Shown piece by piece: positions 15,694-23,055 of a stretch of DNA of 24,231 bases; position 1 is the stretch's first letter; every line of letters begins with the position of its first letter. The stretch lies in the NCBI GenBank assembly GCA_022615255.1, contig JAKEHC010000109.1, positions 1 to 24,231 on the forward strand. Reading direction: 5' to 3'. Made by a program: the position numbers and the translations under genes. The notes beneath the pieces are model-generated. The model searched no databases and had not been told where the DNA came from. It worked only from the letters and a program-made list of their open reading frames with translations. This stretch comes from Candidatus Dadabacteria bacterium (lineage in GTDB: Bacteria > Desulfobacterota_D > UBA1144 > Nemesobacterales > CSP1-2).

Positions 15694-16815
15694 ATGAAAG
15701 CACTCCTTGCTTTAGAAGATGGGACCTATTTTGAGGGTGAAGGGTTTGGTGCTGAAGGGGAAACCTATGGGGAGGTTGTGTTCAATACATCAATTACGGG
15801 CTATCAGGAGATTCTTACCGATCCTTCGTATAATGGTCAGATTGTAGTTATGACTTATCCAGAGATCGGAAATTATGGGGTTAACCTGGAGGACGTTGAG
15901 TCAATAAGACCTTTTGTGAGAGGCTTTGTTGTAAATGAATATTGGCCGACTCCAAGCAATTGGCGATCGACTGAGGATTTAGGATCTTATCTTTCTAGAT
16001 ACAGTATAGTAGGGATACAAGGCATAGACACAAGAGAGCTTACAAGGAGAATTCGCACATATGGGGCGCAGCGTGGTGTTATATCCACGGTTGATTTAGA
16101 CCAAGAAAGCTTGTTAAGAAAGGTACGTTTATCCCCTTCTATTATAGGGGTAGACCTAGCTACGGAGGTAAGTTGCACCGAACCATATATTTGGGATACC
16201 GGCAGTGATAGGTGGGGAATTACACATGAAAAAAAACCGGATCCTAAAAAACGCCCGAGGGTCGTTGCCTATGACTTTGGCATAAAGCGGAATATCCTAA
16301 GGAGGCTCGTGGATGTTGGGTGTGAGGTACGGGTTGTCCCTTCTCGTATGCCGCCTCATGAGGTTCTCTCCATGAATCCGGATGGTATAGTTTTATCTAA
16401 TGGTCCGGGCGACCCTGCTGCCGTATCATATGCAATCGAGAGCGTAAGGACGCTTATAGATAAGAAACCCATTTTTGGAATATGCCTTGGGCACCAGATA
16501 ATCGGCTGGGCTCTTGGTGGAAAAACATTCAAGTTAAAGTTTGGGCACAGGGGCGCTAATCAGCCGGTGAAGAATCTTCTTACAGGCGGTGTTGAAATTA
16601 CATCACAGAATCATGGGTTTGCAGTGGATGCGGATTCCTTGGGGAGTAACGTTGAGATTACCCACGTTAACCTAAACGACAACACTGTAGAGGGATTAAG
16701 GCATAAGGAGTACCCCCTTTTCTCAGTCCAGTACCACCCCGAAGCCTCGCCCGGCCCTCATGACTCAGCCTATCTTTTTGGGGAGTTTTTAAGGCTTATG
16801 GAGGAGAATAGTTAG
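15694..16815 (+). CDS. carA: Carbamoyl-phosphate synthase small (glutaminase) subunit
   Basis: 373 aa from the chosen ATG. Hydrolyses glutamine and channels ammonia to CarB for carbamoyl phosphate, feeding pyrimidine and arginine synthesis. The N-terminal CarA domain begins MKALLALEDGTYFEGEGFG and contains EVVFNTSITGYQEILTDPSY and IQGIDTRELTRRIR. The C-terminal class I amidotransferase domain has LSNGPGDP, the nucleophile C264 in GICLGHQI, and the histidine-glutamate pair in QYHPEASPGPHDS. The frame extends 10 codons upstream to a TTG, but the family start and the promoter both favour 15694. No Shine-Dalgarno is present; CACCTCC just upstream would be anti-sense to one. carB is not adjacent. 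Confidence 0.95.
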   Translation: MKALLALEDGTYFEGEGFGAEGETYGEVVFNTSITGYQEILTDPSYNGQIVVMTYPEIGNYGVNLEDVESIRPFVRGFVVNEYWPTPSNWRSTEDLGSYLSRYSIVGIQGIDTRELTRRIRTYGAQRGVISTVDLDQESLLRKVRLSPSIIGVDLATEVSCTEPYIWDTGSDRWGITHEKKPDPKKRPRVVAYDFGIKRNILRRLVDVGCEVRVVPSRMPPHEVLSMNPDGIVLSNGPGDPAAVSYAIESVRTLIDKKPIFGICLGHQIIGWALGGKTFKLKFGHRGANQPVKNLLTGGVEITSQNHGFAVDADSLGSNVEITHVNLNDNTVEGLRHKEYPLFSVQYHPEASPGPHDSAYLFGEFLRLMEENS

Positions 16816-16880
16816 GAATAGAAATTATAGGATGCTATGAGCGAGACTCGTCACTTACCCGATTGTGAAACACCGATATT

Positions 16881-16948
16881 CGGGGTTTTTAACCCCGTAA
16901 AGGAGGACTTTAAATCTCCCTAAGTCCCTCTTTGAAAAAGAGGGACTT
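16881..16948. repeat. Two hairpins after carA, including a 12-bp perfect stem
   Basis: CGGGGTT/AACCCCG (16881-16897, loop TTT) and AAGTCCCTCTTT/AAAGAGGGACTT (16922-16948, loop GAA). The second resembles the widespread AAGTCCCCCTTTGAAAAAGGGGGA-type intergenic repeat. Either may end carA transcription, but neither has a clear T-tract. The rest of the 260-bp gap before tatB shows nothing. Confidence 0.65.
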
Positions 16949-17075
16949 CGTGCGAATGGGGACATGGTATATAAGTAACTGGGCAGCCAACTTTGGTCAG
17001 CACGACTAATCCATTGCCGAAATTCTTTGAATAAGCTCGTTTGATATGTTAGCTTAATTAAACAAGGTTTATCAA

Positions 17076-17312
17076 ATGTTTGGCATTGGAACGAGTGAAA
17101 TATTAATAATACTCTTAATTGCGCTCCTTGTTCTTGGACCAAAGGAGATACCAAAGATAGCGAGGACACTCGGAAGAACGATGAGAGAGTTTCAGAGGGC
17201 TACTGACGAGCTTAAACACACAATAGATTCGGAGATTGATCTTGACGAAGAAAAAGCAAACACAAAGCCCAAAGAAAATCCAGCAGAAGAAAAAAAGATG
17301 ACGGATTCTTAG
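17076..17312 (+). CDS. tatB: Twin-arginine translocase subunit, TatB/TatA type
   Basis: 78 aa. One N-terminal membrane helix (about residues 7-21), the LGPKEIP hinge, an amphipathic helix (IARTLGRTMREFQRATDELK) and an acidic, lysine-rich cytoplasmic tail. The MFGIGTSE start with Glu in the membrane-entry position and the LGP motif are closer to TatB than TatA, but small TatA/B proteins are hard to separate. It would help export folded proteins with twin-arginine signals. No tatC is adjacent. A weak AAGG lies 8 nt before the ATG. Confidence 0.85.
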   Translation: MFGIGTSEILIILLIALLVLGPKEIPKIARTLGRTMREFQRATDELKHTIDSEIDLDEEKANTKPKENPAEEKKMTDS

Positions 17313-17416
17313 GCCTATAAGAACGTCATTTTATAGACGTAGATTGTCAATTTGATTTTTTGTCATTTCCATTAAATTTTTTGGGTATTATTTTTCAACA
17401 CCTTGGAGGAAGCGAC

Positions 17417-18850
17417 ATGGCTAAGAAAGGAAATTCAACATTAAAAAATAACGGATATGAAGCGGCACTTAAGTACCCGTTGTTTGACTCTATTTTTAAT
17501 CGTCGCTCTCGTCGTTTTGGCCTCGGCATGGAGCTGGCAGATAGTTCATTAGGGTTCAAATCATCTGCTCCGCCTATTCCCCTTGGTGAGGTCGAGGAGG
17601 CGCTTCTTGTATGGGCAGGAACAGGTCTAACGGGGCTATGTCTAGCCGATTTGCCTCCTGAGACAGGTATTGATCTTTTATGCCAGTGGACTGGCCGCAC
17701 CTGGCCCTCGGCATGTAACAATCATGGCACCGAACTATTCTTCACAAATGATAAGGGGCTATATTTTGTGAACGTTAAGGGAATGCTCCCTAAAGACAAG
17801 GAGCTTGACCTCTTTTTCAAAATGAATCGTGCGGAAAAGATAGAGCGTCTCTTAGAGCTTTATCGGGAGAGTTTGGTAAAGCTAGAGGACGGTAGAGCCA
17901 ATCTTCCTGACAAGATGCCTGGTCTATTTGATTTTAATCAGTGGAATACAAACAAACCGGGAACGACAACATTCATACCGGTAACGGACGTAACAGAGGA
18001 ATATCTGAATCTGCTCCATTTATATTGCAGCAACTCCTACGCCTTTCAGATTACCGATGACCTTACTGGAAAACCAGCAGGGATTGATCACTGGATTAAG
18101 GAGGGCAGGATCAAGGAGAATGTAAAGCTCTCACTTTTTGACCTTGAGGTGAGAATTCTAACTGGACTCAACGTTGAGCAGGCTTTTATATGTCAAAACA
18201 TGAGTCTAGCCCTTCAGGCGCTCGGTCTTGCAGGCTGGACTTTTAGCGGTTTTATACCACGGTTTGCCATGGGCGCAGCCCCACAACTGTTTAAGGGCTT
18301 GGGATTTAGATTTATTCAACCCAAGAAGGGAACCATTGACCCTCCACAGACAGTACCGGTTGGAAGAGATGGTGTATTTCAGGGGTATTGTCCTCCCTAT
18401 TACAAGGATATGAGCGAGGCAGTTGATTCCTTCCTGGAGCATAAAGAGAGCGCATGGAAACCAGATAAGCCATTCCCCTATCAGGAGCCTGAAAAACTGC
18501 TTATGAAAGCCCCTAGACCTACTAAAAGAACAATCCAGATTGTTAAGGATGTCGCCAATTATATCTACGATACATACGGAAGGTTCCCCGCCTTTGTTGA
18601 TCCGATGTTTATGCGCCTTGTATTTCAAGCAATGCATTTAGACCTTGACTTCTACGATAAGTACTATCCAAAGGGCTCCTATTCGGACATGCATCTTGAT
18701 CACTTCAAACTATTTCATCCTGATATACAAGATCCGTTTGCACATAAGGTAGAAAAGAAGAGAGTTAGGGTTAGTCAGCCTAAAAAAACAAGTGAGGCTG
18801 TAAAACCAGAAATATCAAATCACAAACTCCAAACAAATCCAAAATACTAA
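17417..18850 (+). CDS. Uncharacterised protein with nitroreductase-like motifs
   Basis: 478 aa from the ATG at 17417, chosen because a clear GGAGGA (17405-17410) lies 6 nt upstream; the frame is open to 17360. The N-terminus NRRSRRFGLGM and the segment AFICQNMSLALQALGLAGWT (about residues 249-268) resemble the FMN-binding start and the central helix of nitroreductase-fold proteins. The rest does not match a family I recognise. There is no signal peptide or membrane helix, and a Pro/Tyr-rich stretch (GYCPPYYKDM) follows. The last ~15 residues (PEISNHKLQTNPKY) are encoded by an AT-rich intergenic-type repeat that has replaced or extended the native end. A flavin-dependent redox role is a guess. 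Confidence 0.75.
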   Translation: MAKKGNSTLKNNGYEAALKYPLFDSIFNRRSRRFGLGMELADSSLGFKSSAPPIPLGEVEEALLVWAGTGLTGLCLADLPPETGIDLLCQWTGRTWPSACNNHGTELFFTNDKGLYFVNVKGMLPKDKELDLFFKMNRAEKIERLLELYRESLVKLEDGRANLPDKMPGLFDFNQWNTNKPGTTTFIPVTDVTEEYLNLLHLYCSNSYAFQITDDLTGKPAGIDHWIKEGRIKENVKLSLFDLEVRILTGLNVEQAFICQNMSLALQALGLAGWTFSGFIPRFAMGAAPQLFKGLGFRFIQPKKGTIDPPQTVPVGRDGVFQGYCPPYYKDMSEAVDSFLEHKESAWKPDKPFPYQEPEKLLMKAPRPTKRTIQIVKDVANYIYDTYGRFPAFVDPMFMRLVFQAMHLDLDFYDKYYPKGSYSDMHLDHFKLFHPDIQDPFAHKVEKKRVRVSQPKKTSEAVKPEISNHKLQTNPKY

Positions 18851-18917
18851 ATTCAAAATGTTTGGTGCTTGGAATTTAGGGCTTAGTGCTTGTTTATGAT
18901 TTGGTGCTTGTGATTTG
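18816..18917. repeat. AT-rich inverted repeat overlapping a gene end
   Basis: CAAATCACAA (18816-18825) is inverted as TTGTGATTTG (18908-18917). The interior has CCAAA/TTTGG-type complementary stretches and the direct repeats TTTGGTGCTTG at 18864 and 18900. The left arm encodes the C-terminus of the preceding protein. Similar CAAATTCCAAA-style elements are common in intergenic DNA of environmental genomes. Confidence 0.6.
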
Positions 18918-18994
18918 ATTATTGGTGATTGCTTTATCTGTTCGTTCATGAAGCTCAGTTATTATGGCTAAATAGTTAAGCGCAGCTATAGCCC

Positions 18995-20434
18995 ATGAAA
19001 ACGCCCGAGGAATATGTCGAGAGTTTAAGAAGGCTTAATCCCATAGTTTATATGAAGGGCAAGCTGGTTGGGAGCGTTCCAGATGAACCCCTTCTAAAAC
19101 CTGGCATTAATGCCATCTCACTTACATATGAGTATGGTTTAAAACCTGAGTATAGAGACATTATGCATGCTACCTCTCACATAAGTGGTAGAGAGGTAAG
19201 CCGCCTCCTTCACATAAATACAAATACCGATGACCTATTAAAAAAGCTTGAGATGACGAGGCTTCTTTGCCGGACTGCAGGCTGTGCGCAGAGATACTTA
19301 ACGCATGACGCTCTTAATGCTCTCTATGAAGTAACACATAGAACGGATGAGGAGATTAACGCAGAATATCACCAGAGGTTGCTCGATTACTTGCAGTACC
19401 TACAAAACGAAGACCTAACGACATCTGTCGCTATGACTGACGCCAAGGGCAATAGAAGTAAGAGACCCCATGAGCAACAAGACCCGGATTTATATCTAAG
19501 GATTGTTGAAAGAAAAAGAGACGGGATTGTTGTGAGAGGAAATAAAGCCATTGTAACGGGGGCTCCTTACACGCACGAGATAATAGTCCTGCCTACAAGG
19601 TCTATGACCGAAGACGATAAGGATTATGCGGTCTCATTTGCTGTCCCCATAGATGCCGATGGAGTTGAGATGGTATCCCGTCAGGCAGGTCGTCCGGATG
19701 ATTCTTCCGCTGAGCTTAGCTCGCGTTATGGGCAGGCAACGGCTTTGATACTCTTTGACGACGTATTCGTCCCTTGGGAGAGGGTGTTTTTAGCCGGCGA
19801 GTGGCAGTTTGCGGGAGCGTTAACCGAATCTTTTGCTATTCATCACAGGCTGAGCTGTATAGGGGCAAGGGCTGGGCTTGGGGATATGCTTATAGGTGCC
19901 TCCGCCTGTATGGCTGAGTGTAACGGGCTTGACCCGAAAAATGTGGGGCACATTCGCGACAAGATATCAGAACTTATAAAATTTGTTGAATCCTTCTATG
20001 CCTGTGGAGTTACCTCATCTGTTTTTGGAAAGGAGACTCCCGCCGGGAATTTCCGCCCTGATCCTGTTTATGCAAACATTGGAAAGCTTCTTCAGGGGCT
20101 TCACATATATGATATGTTTAAAATTTCGCACGAGGTCTCCGGCGGAATCCTTGTAACATCACCTTACCCGGAGGATATGGAGGTTCCGGACGTTAAAGAA
20201 AAGCTTTCGAGATACCTTAAGGGTAGAGAAGACATACCTGCTGACCATAGGCTTAAGATTGCAAGGCTACTTGAGGATATAACGGCATCTTATCAGGGGG
20301 GATGGTACTCAATGATAAGTATTCATGGAGGAGGCTCTCCCGAAGCCGGAAGAATAGAGATAATGCGCAAGTATGATTTGGAAGAGAGAAAGTCTCTTGT
20401 TGAAAGGATTACCGGCATTAAAAAAGAGGAATAG
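18995..20434 (+). CDS. HpaB / 4-hydroxybutyryl-CoA dehydratase family protein
   Basis: 479 aa, full length for this flavoprotein family (4-hydroxyphenylacetate 3-hydroxylase and 4-hydroxybutyryl-CoA dehydratase). Family features are MKTPEEYVESLRRLNPIVYM, EVSRLLHINTNTDDLLKKLEM, the flavin-site VPWERVF and a C-terminal ASYQGGWYSMISIHGGGSPEAG. The middle (HHRLSCIGARAGLGD) aligns with the dehydratase. From memory of the Clostridium enzyme, whose [4Fe-4S] ligands are C99, C103, H292 and C299, this protein keeps C97 and H284 but has Tyr101 and Ala291 at the other two. It may therefore be an FAD-dependent hydroxylase or isomerase, not a dehydratase. No ribosome site is seen; the start matches the family. 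It converges on the next gene. Confidence 0.85.
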   Translation: MKTPEEYVESLRRLNPIVYMKGKLVGSVPDEPLLKPGINAISLTYEYGLKPEYRDIMHATSHISGREVSRLLHINTNTDDLLKKLEMTRLLCRTAGCAQRYLTHDALNALYEVTHRTDEEINAEYHQRLLDYLQYLQNEDLTTSVAMTDAKGNRSKRPHEQQDPDLYLRIVERKRDGIVVRGNKAIVTGAPYTHEIIVLPTRSMTEDDKDYAVSFAVPIDADGVEMVSRQAGRPDDSSAELSSRYGQATALILFDDVFVPWERVFLAGEWQFAGALTESFAIHHRLSCIGARAGLGDMLIGASACMAECNGLDPKNVGHIRDKISELIKFVESFYACGVTSSVFGKETPAGNFRPDPVYANIGKLLQGLHIYDMFKISHEVSGGILVTSPYPEDMEVPDVKEKLSRYLKGREDIPADHRLKIARLLEDITASYQGGWYSMISIHGGGSPEAGRIEIMRKYDLEERKSLVERITGIKKEE

Positions 20435-20477
20435 TGAGAAAATTATTAATTTATTGGGAGTTCATCCACCAGGTTTT

Positions 20478-21689
20478 CTATTTGACGATGGCGCTAAGGT
20501 GATAAATTCCACCCTTCTTGAAATCGAGCACATAGATTTCACCATTTTCATCCTCTCCAAAGCTACTGACGAGCAGCGGTGTATCTAAAAACTCGGCCCA
20601 TTCCCAATCTTGTTTCTGGTTTCTTTTAAGTCCCCATATCTTTCCTGAGCAGAAATCTCCAAAGAGATATGTGCCTGAAATGCTTTGATACCTTTTCCCC
20701 CTGTAGACGTATCCTCCTGTGATGGAGCACCCTAGTTCGTGATTATACTCAAGGATAGGCATTGCCAGGGTTTTTTTATCATATCCTTTGGGCAACTCAA
20801 AATCGTGAAACCCCTCCATGAGGTCCCAACCATAATTTTCGCCACCCTTGCTATCCCCGAGCTGAAAATGAATCTCCTCCCAGTCATCCTGCCCGACGTC
20901 GGCTATATACATATCGCCTGTAACAGGATCAAAGGAAAACCGCCATGGATTCCTCACGCCATAAGCCCAGATTTCTTCGCGTATATTCTTTTTCAGAGCA
21001 AATGGATTATTTTTTGGAATTCCATATGGTTCTCCGCTATCCACGTCAATCCTGAGCATTTTCCCTAAAAGGACATTTTTGTTCTGGGCATTCCCCCAAG
21101 GGTCGCCTGCTCTACCCCCATCACCCATTCCAATGTATAGATAGCCATCGGGTCCAAACTGCAACTGCCCGCCGTTATGGTTTGAGGCGGGCTGATCGAT
21201 CTTCAGTATTATCCTTTCACTATCTAACAAGGCTTTATCCAGGTTGTCACTGACCTTGTACTCGGAAATTACAGTATCACCATTCAGGTCTGTATAGTTC
21301 ACAAGGAATCTACCATTTTGCTTATACTTGGGATGAAATGCCACGCTAAATAATCCTTGCTCAGACCCCTTAGAACGCACTCGAGAAACAATATCTAAAA
21401 AAGGCTTGGATAAAACCTTGCCTTCTTTTATGATCTTAATCCTTCCCTCTTTTTCAACGACAAATATCCTTCCGGAGTCATCTTTGGCGTTAGTGAGATA
21501 AGTAGGTTCACTAAATCCTGAAGCTACTGGTTTAAGCTCAAGCCTTGCCCAGGGTTGAACTGTAACCGCATTTTTTCGATTAATGTCATCATTCCGGCTA
21601 CTTTTGCCGGTCGTTATGTCAAGAAATAGAGCCAGAACGATAAGAATTATACCCACCGAAGAGATTCCCATAAAAAACTTTCCACGCAT
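20478..21689 (-). CDS. PQQ-type glucose/sorbosone dehydrogenase-like beta-propeller
   Basis: 403 aa. A soluble-aldose-dehydrogenase-like six-bladed beta-propeller held by an N-terminal membrane or signal segment (MGISSVGIILIVLALFLDI). Family motifs include VVEKEGRIKII, QGLFSVAFHP, NHNGGQLQFGPDGYLYIGMG with the conserved histidine, LRIDVDSGEPYGIPKNNPF, WAYGVRNPWRFSFDP and ADVGQDDWEEI. It probably oxidises sugars or related alcohols in the periplasm, using PQQ if the cell has it; some members have lost activity. The start was placed at 21689, not at the ATG at 21704. The upstream ATG is embedded in ATGGAGGATCATAAAATG, where GGAGG acts as ribosome site 8 nt before the second ATG. A TATAAT (complement of 21732-21737) suits a ~35-nt leader. 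Confidence 0.87.
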   Translation of the reverse strand: MRGKFFMGISSVGIILIVLALFLDITTGKSSRNDDINRKNAVTVQPWARLELKPVASGFSEPTYLTNAKDDSGRIFVVEKEGRIKIIKEGKVLSKPFLDIVSRVRSKGSEQGLFSVAFHPKYKQNGRFLVNYTDLNGDTVISEYKVSDNLDKALLDSERIILKIDQPASNHNGGQLQFGPDGYLYIGMGDGGRAGDPWGNAQNKNVLLGKMLRIDVDSGEPYGIPKNNPFALKKNIREEIWAYGVRNPWRFSFDPVTGDMYIADVGQDDWEEIHFQLGDSKGGENYGWDLMEGFHDFELPKGYDKKTLAMPILEYNHELGCSITGGYVYRGKRYQSISGTYLFGDFCSGKIWGLKRNQKQDWEWAEFLDTPLLVSSFGEDENGEIYVLDFKKGGIYHLSAIVK

Positions 21690-21731
21690 TTTATGATCCT
21701 CCATTGCAGGGTTTCCACTTGTGGCTGTATT

Positions 21732-21739
21732 ATTATAAT
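21732..21739. promoter_or_regulatory. Overlapping bidirectional -10 boxes
   Basis: ATTATAAT contains TATAAT on the plus strand (21734-21739) and on the minus strand (21732-21737). The minus copy suits the sugar-dehydrogenase-like gene. The plus copy points towards the gene at 21893, though a -35/-10 pair nearer that gene exists. Confidence 0.4.
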
Positions 21740-21754
21740 ACTACATCCTATCCT

Positions 21755-21773
21755 CCCCCGGTTTAACCGGGGG
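21755..21773. repeat. CCCCCGGTT-T-AACCGGGGG palindrome
   Basis: A 9-bp perfect inverted repeat around one T, in the divergent gap between the propeller gene and the gene at 21893. It could be an operator for either gene or a small mobile palindrome. Confidence 0.7.
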
Positions 21774-21816
21774 GATTGCGGCAGGGTTATTGATTTACTT
21801 TAAAAGCATAACAAAA

Positions 21817-21846
21817 TTGACAAACTATTCTACCTTGGTTTATTCT
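21817..21846 (+). promoter_or_regulatory. Promoter of the 158-aa gene, TTGACA-N18-TATTCT
   Basis: A consensus -35 at 21817-21822 and a 4/6 -10 at 21841-21846. The predicted leader is about 40 nt. Spacing is 1 nt longer than ideal. Confidence 0.4.
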
Positions 21847-21892
21847 TCAGCTATCGAAAAGGGGTTACACTCAGAAAAGAGACTTAAATATC

Positions 21893-22369
21893 ATGATAGA
21901 GGTTTCCTTAATAGAAGATAATTCTAACTACCTAAAGGAGCAGCTTGATGTAATGAGGGCGGCCTTTTTGCGAAACTTTATGTTATATCAAAACAGAGAC
22001 TTAGAAAAAAGCTTTAAACCTTCATCTCCTGAAATTCGCATCTATATAAACCTGCTTCAAGGGTTACTTCCGGAAATACTATTTAGGGCACTCGGCGATG
22101 ACCTTGCTGACTCGATAAGTGGAGGTTTTTTAAATGCATTTCTTAAGCCCAATTCCCAAGAATCTCCTTCCCTAGTTTTCCAGTTTGTTGGTACAGGTAG
22201 ATCATTTGAGTTTAAAATCACATCCAGGGATGAAAAGGCTTTGGAAGAGGCACCAGAAAAGCTGATTGAAAAATTACTTAGTGTTATAGGTGCGGAGGAC
22301 CTTCCTCCTGAATCAATCCTGTTTCAGACTTACAAGTACGAGAACGGAAATTGGTTGGAACTAAAATAA
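21893..22369 (+). CDS. Uncharacterised 158-aa cytoplasmic protein
   Basis: I do not recognise a family. The protein has no signal peptide or membrane helix. The N-terminal half looks helical (EQLDVMRAAFLRNFMLYQNR, LLQGLLPEILFRALGDDLAD). The second half contains a likely beta pair (LVFQFVGTGRSFEFKIT) and a charged helix (EKALEEAPEKLIEKLLSVIG). It ends YENGNWLELK. A promoter-like TTGACA lies ~75 nt upstream, and a CBS-domain gene follows after 67 nt in the same direction, so they could be co-transcribed. Confidence 0.7.
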   Translation: MIEVSLIEDNSNYLKEQLDVMRAAFLRNFMLYQNRDLEKSFKPSSPEIRIYINLLQGLLPEILFRALGDDLADSISGGFLNAFLKPNSQESPSLVFQFVGTGRSFEFKITSRDEKALEEAPEKLIEKLLSVIGAEDLPPESILFQTYKYENGNWLELK

Positions 22370-22436
22370 CATATCTTTATTTTTAATTAAGAAGTTGACT
22401 TTACGAATAAAATTTTAAAAAAGGACAAGTAGCGAC

Positions 22437-22856
22437 ATGATTATAAAAGATTGGATGACGCCTAATCCAGTAACGGTCCACCCAGACACAGGGGTAAAAA
22501 CGGCTTTCAGGCTGATGAAGAAGGGGGGGTTTAAACAACTTCCTGTGGTCGAAGAAGGAAAGCTGGTAGGAATAATTACAGATAGGGATCTTCGTAGACC
22601 CGATCTGGTAGACGAGATTCAGTCCTGGGAACAGCTATATAAGCTAGATGACACATTTAAAGTAAGGGGAGTAATGACAACAGACGCCATAACGGTACGA
22701 GAAGATGAAACTATTGAATCAGCATGCTTAATACTAAGGAAGAAAAAATTTAATGCTCTTCCTGTTGTCTCAAATACAGGAGAGCTTGTAGGCATATTAA
22801 CAGTTCTTGATGTACTCGATGCTTTTATTGATTTCTTGAAATTAGAAGGGAAATAA
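22437..22856 (+). CDS. Two-CBS-domain protein
   Basis: 139 aa made of two CBS domains and nothing else. The first spans about residues 1-60 (DWMTPNPVTVHPDTGVKTAFRLMKKGGFKQLPVVEEGKLVGIITDRD, read in parts) and the second about 78-135 (VMTTDAITVREDETIESA, KFNALPVV, LVGILTVLDVLDAFIDF). A CBS pair normally binds adenosine nucleotides such as AMP, ATP or SAM and signals energy state to a partner. No partner domain is fused, so it probably acts by protein contact; the unknown protein just upstream is a candidate. A weak AAGGA lies upstream of the ATG. Confidence 0.9.
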   Translation: MIIKDWMTPNPVTVHPDTGVKTAFRLMKKGGFKQLPVVEEGKLVGIITDRDLRRPDLVDEIQSWEQLYKLDDTFKVRGVMTTDAITVREDETIESACLILRKKKFNALPVVSNTGELVGILTVLDVLDAFIDFLKLEGK

Positions 22857-22956
22857 GATTGATAGTTATCGGATCAGTATTTTTAATTAGTTCTTAATCT
22901 TCAGTGCAAAGCTTTATCCTAATATAATCTCGACGTATTTGAACGACAAATACCTA

Positions 22957-22987
22957 ATATCTAATCCTCAATATCTAAAATATCTAA
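22957..22987. repeat. Three copies of ATATCTAA in an AT-rich spacer
   Basis: ATATCTAA occurs at 22957-22964, 22971-22978 and 22980-22987, with related CTAAT words around. It is low-complexity intergenic sequence of the TAATATCTAAT style, upstream of hisS. Confidence 0.6.
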
Positions 22988-23017
22988 TTCCTAATGCGAT
23001 TGACTGCTTAGGTCTCT

Positions 23018-23046
23018 TTGAGACCCATTAATACCTGTGATAGAAT
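23018..23046 (+). promoter_or_regulatory. Promoter of hisS, TTGAGA-N17-TAGAAT
   Basis: Two 5/6 boxes at ideal 17-nt spacing (23018-23023 and 23041-23046). Transcription should begin near 23053, only ~3 nt before the hisS ATG, so the message would be leaderless. No Shine-Dalgarno lies before the start. Confidence 0.6.
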
Positions 23047-23055
23047 CCAACGAAT

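Noticed and set aside
22857..23055. T-box or other riboswitch upstream of hisS
   Set aside because: No T-box sequence, specifier stem or terminator is visible, and the promoter seems to leave a leader of only a few bases.
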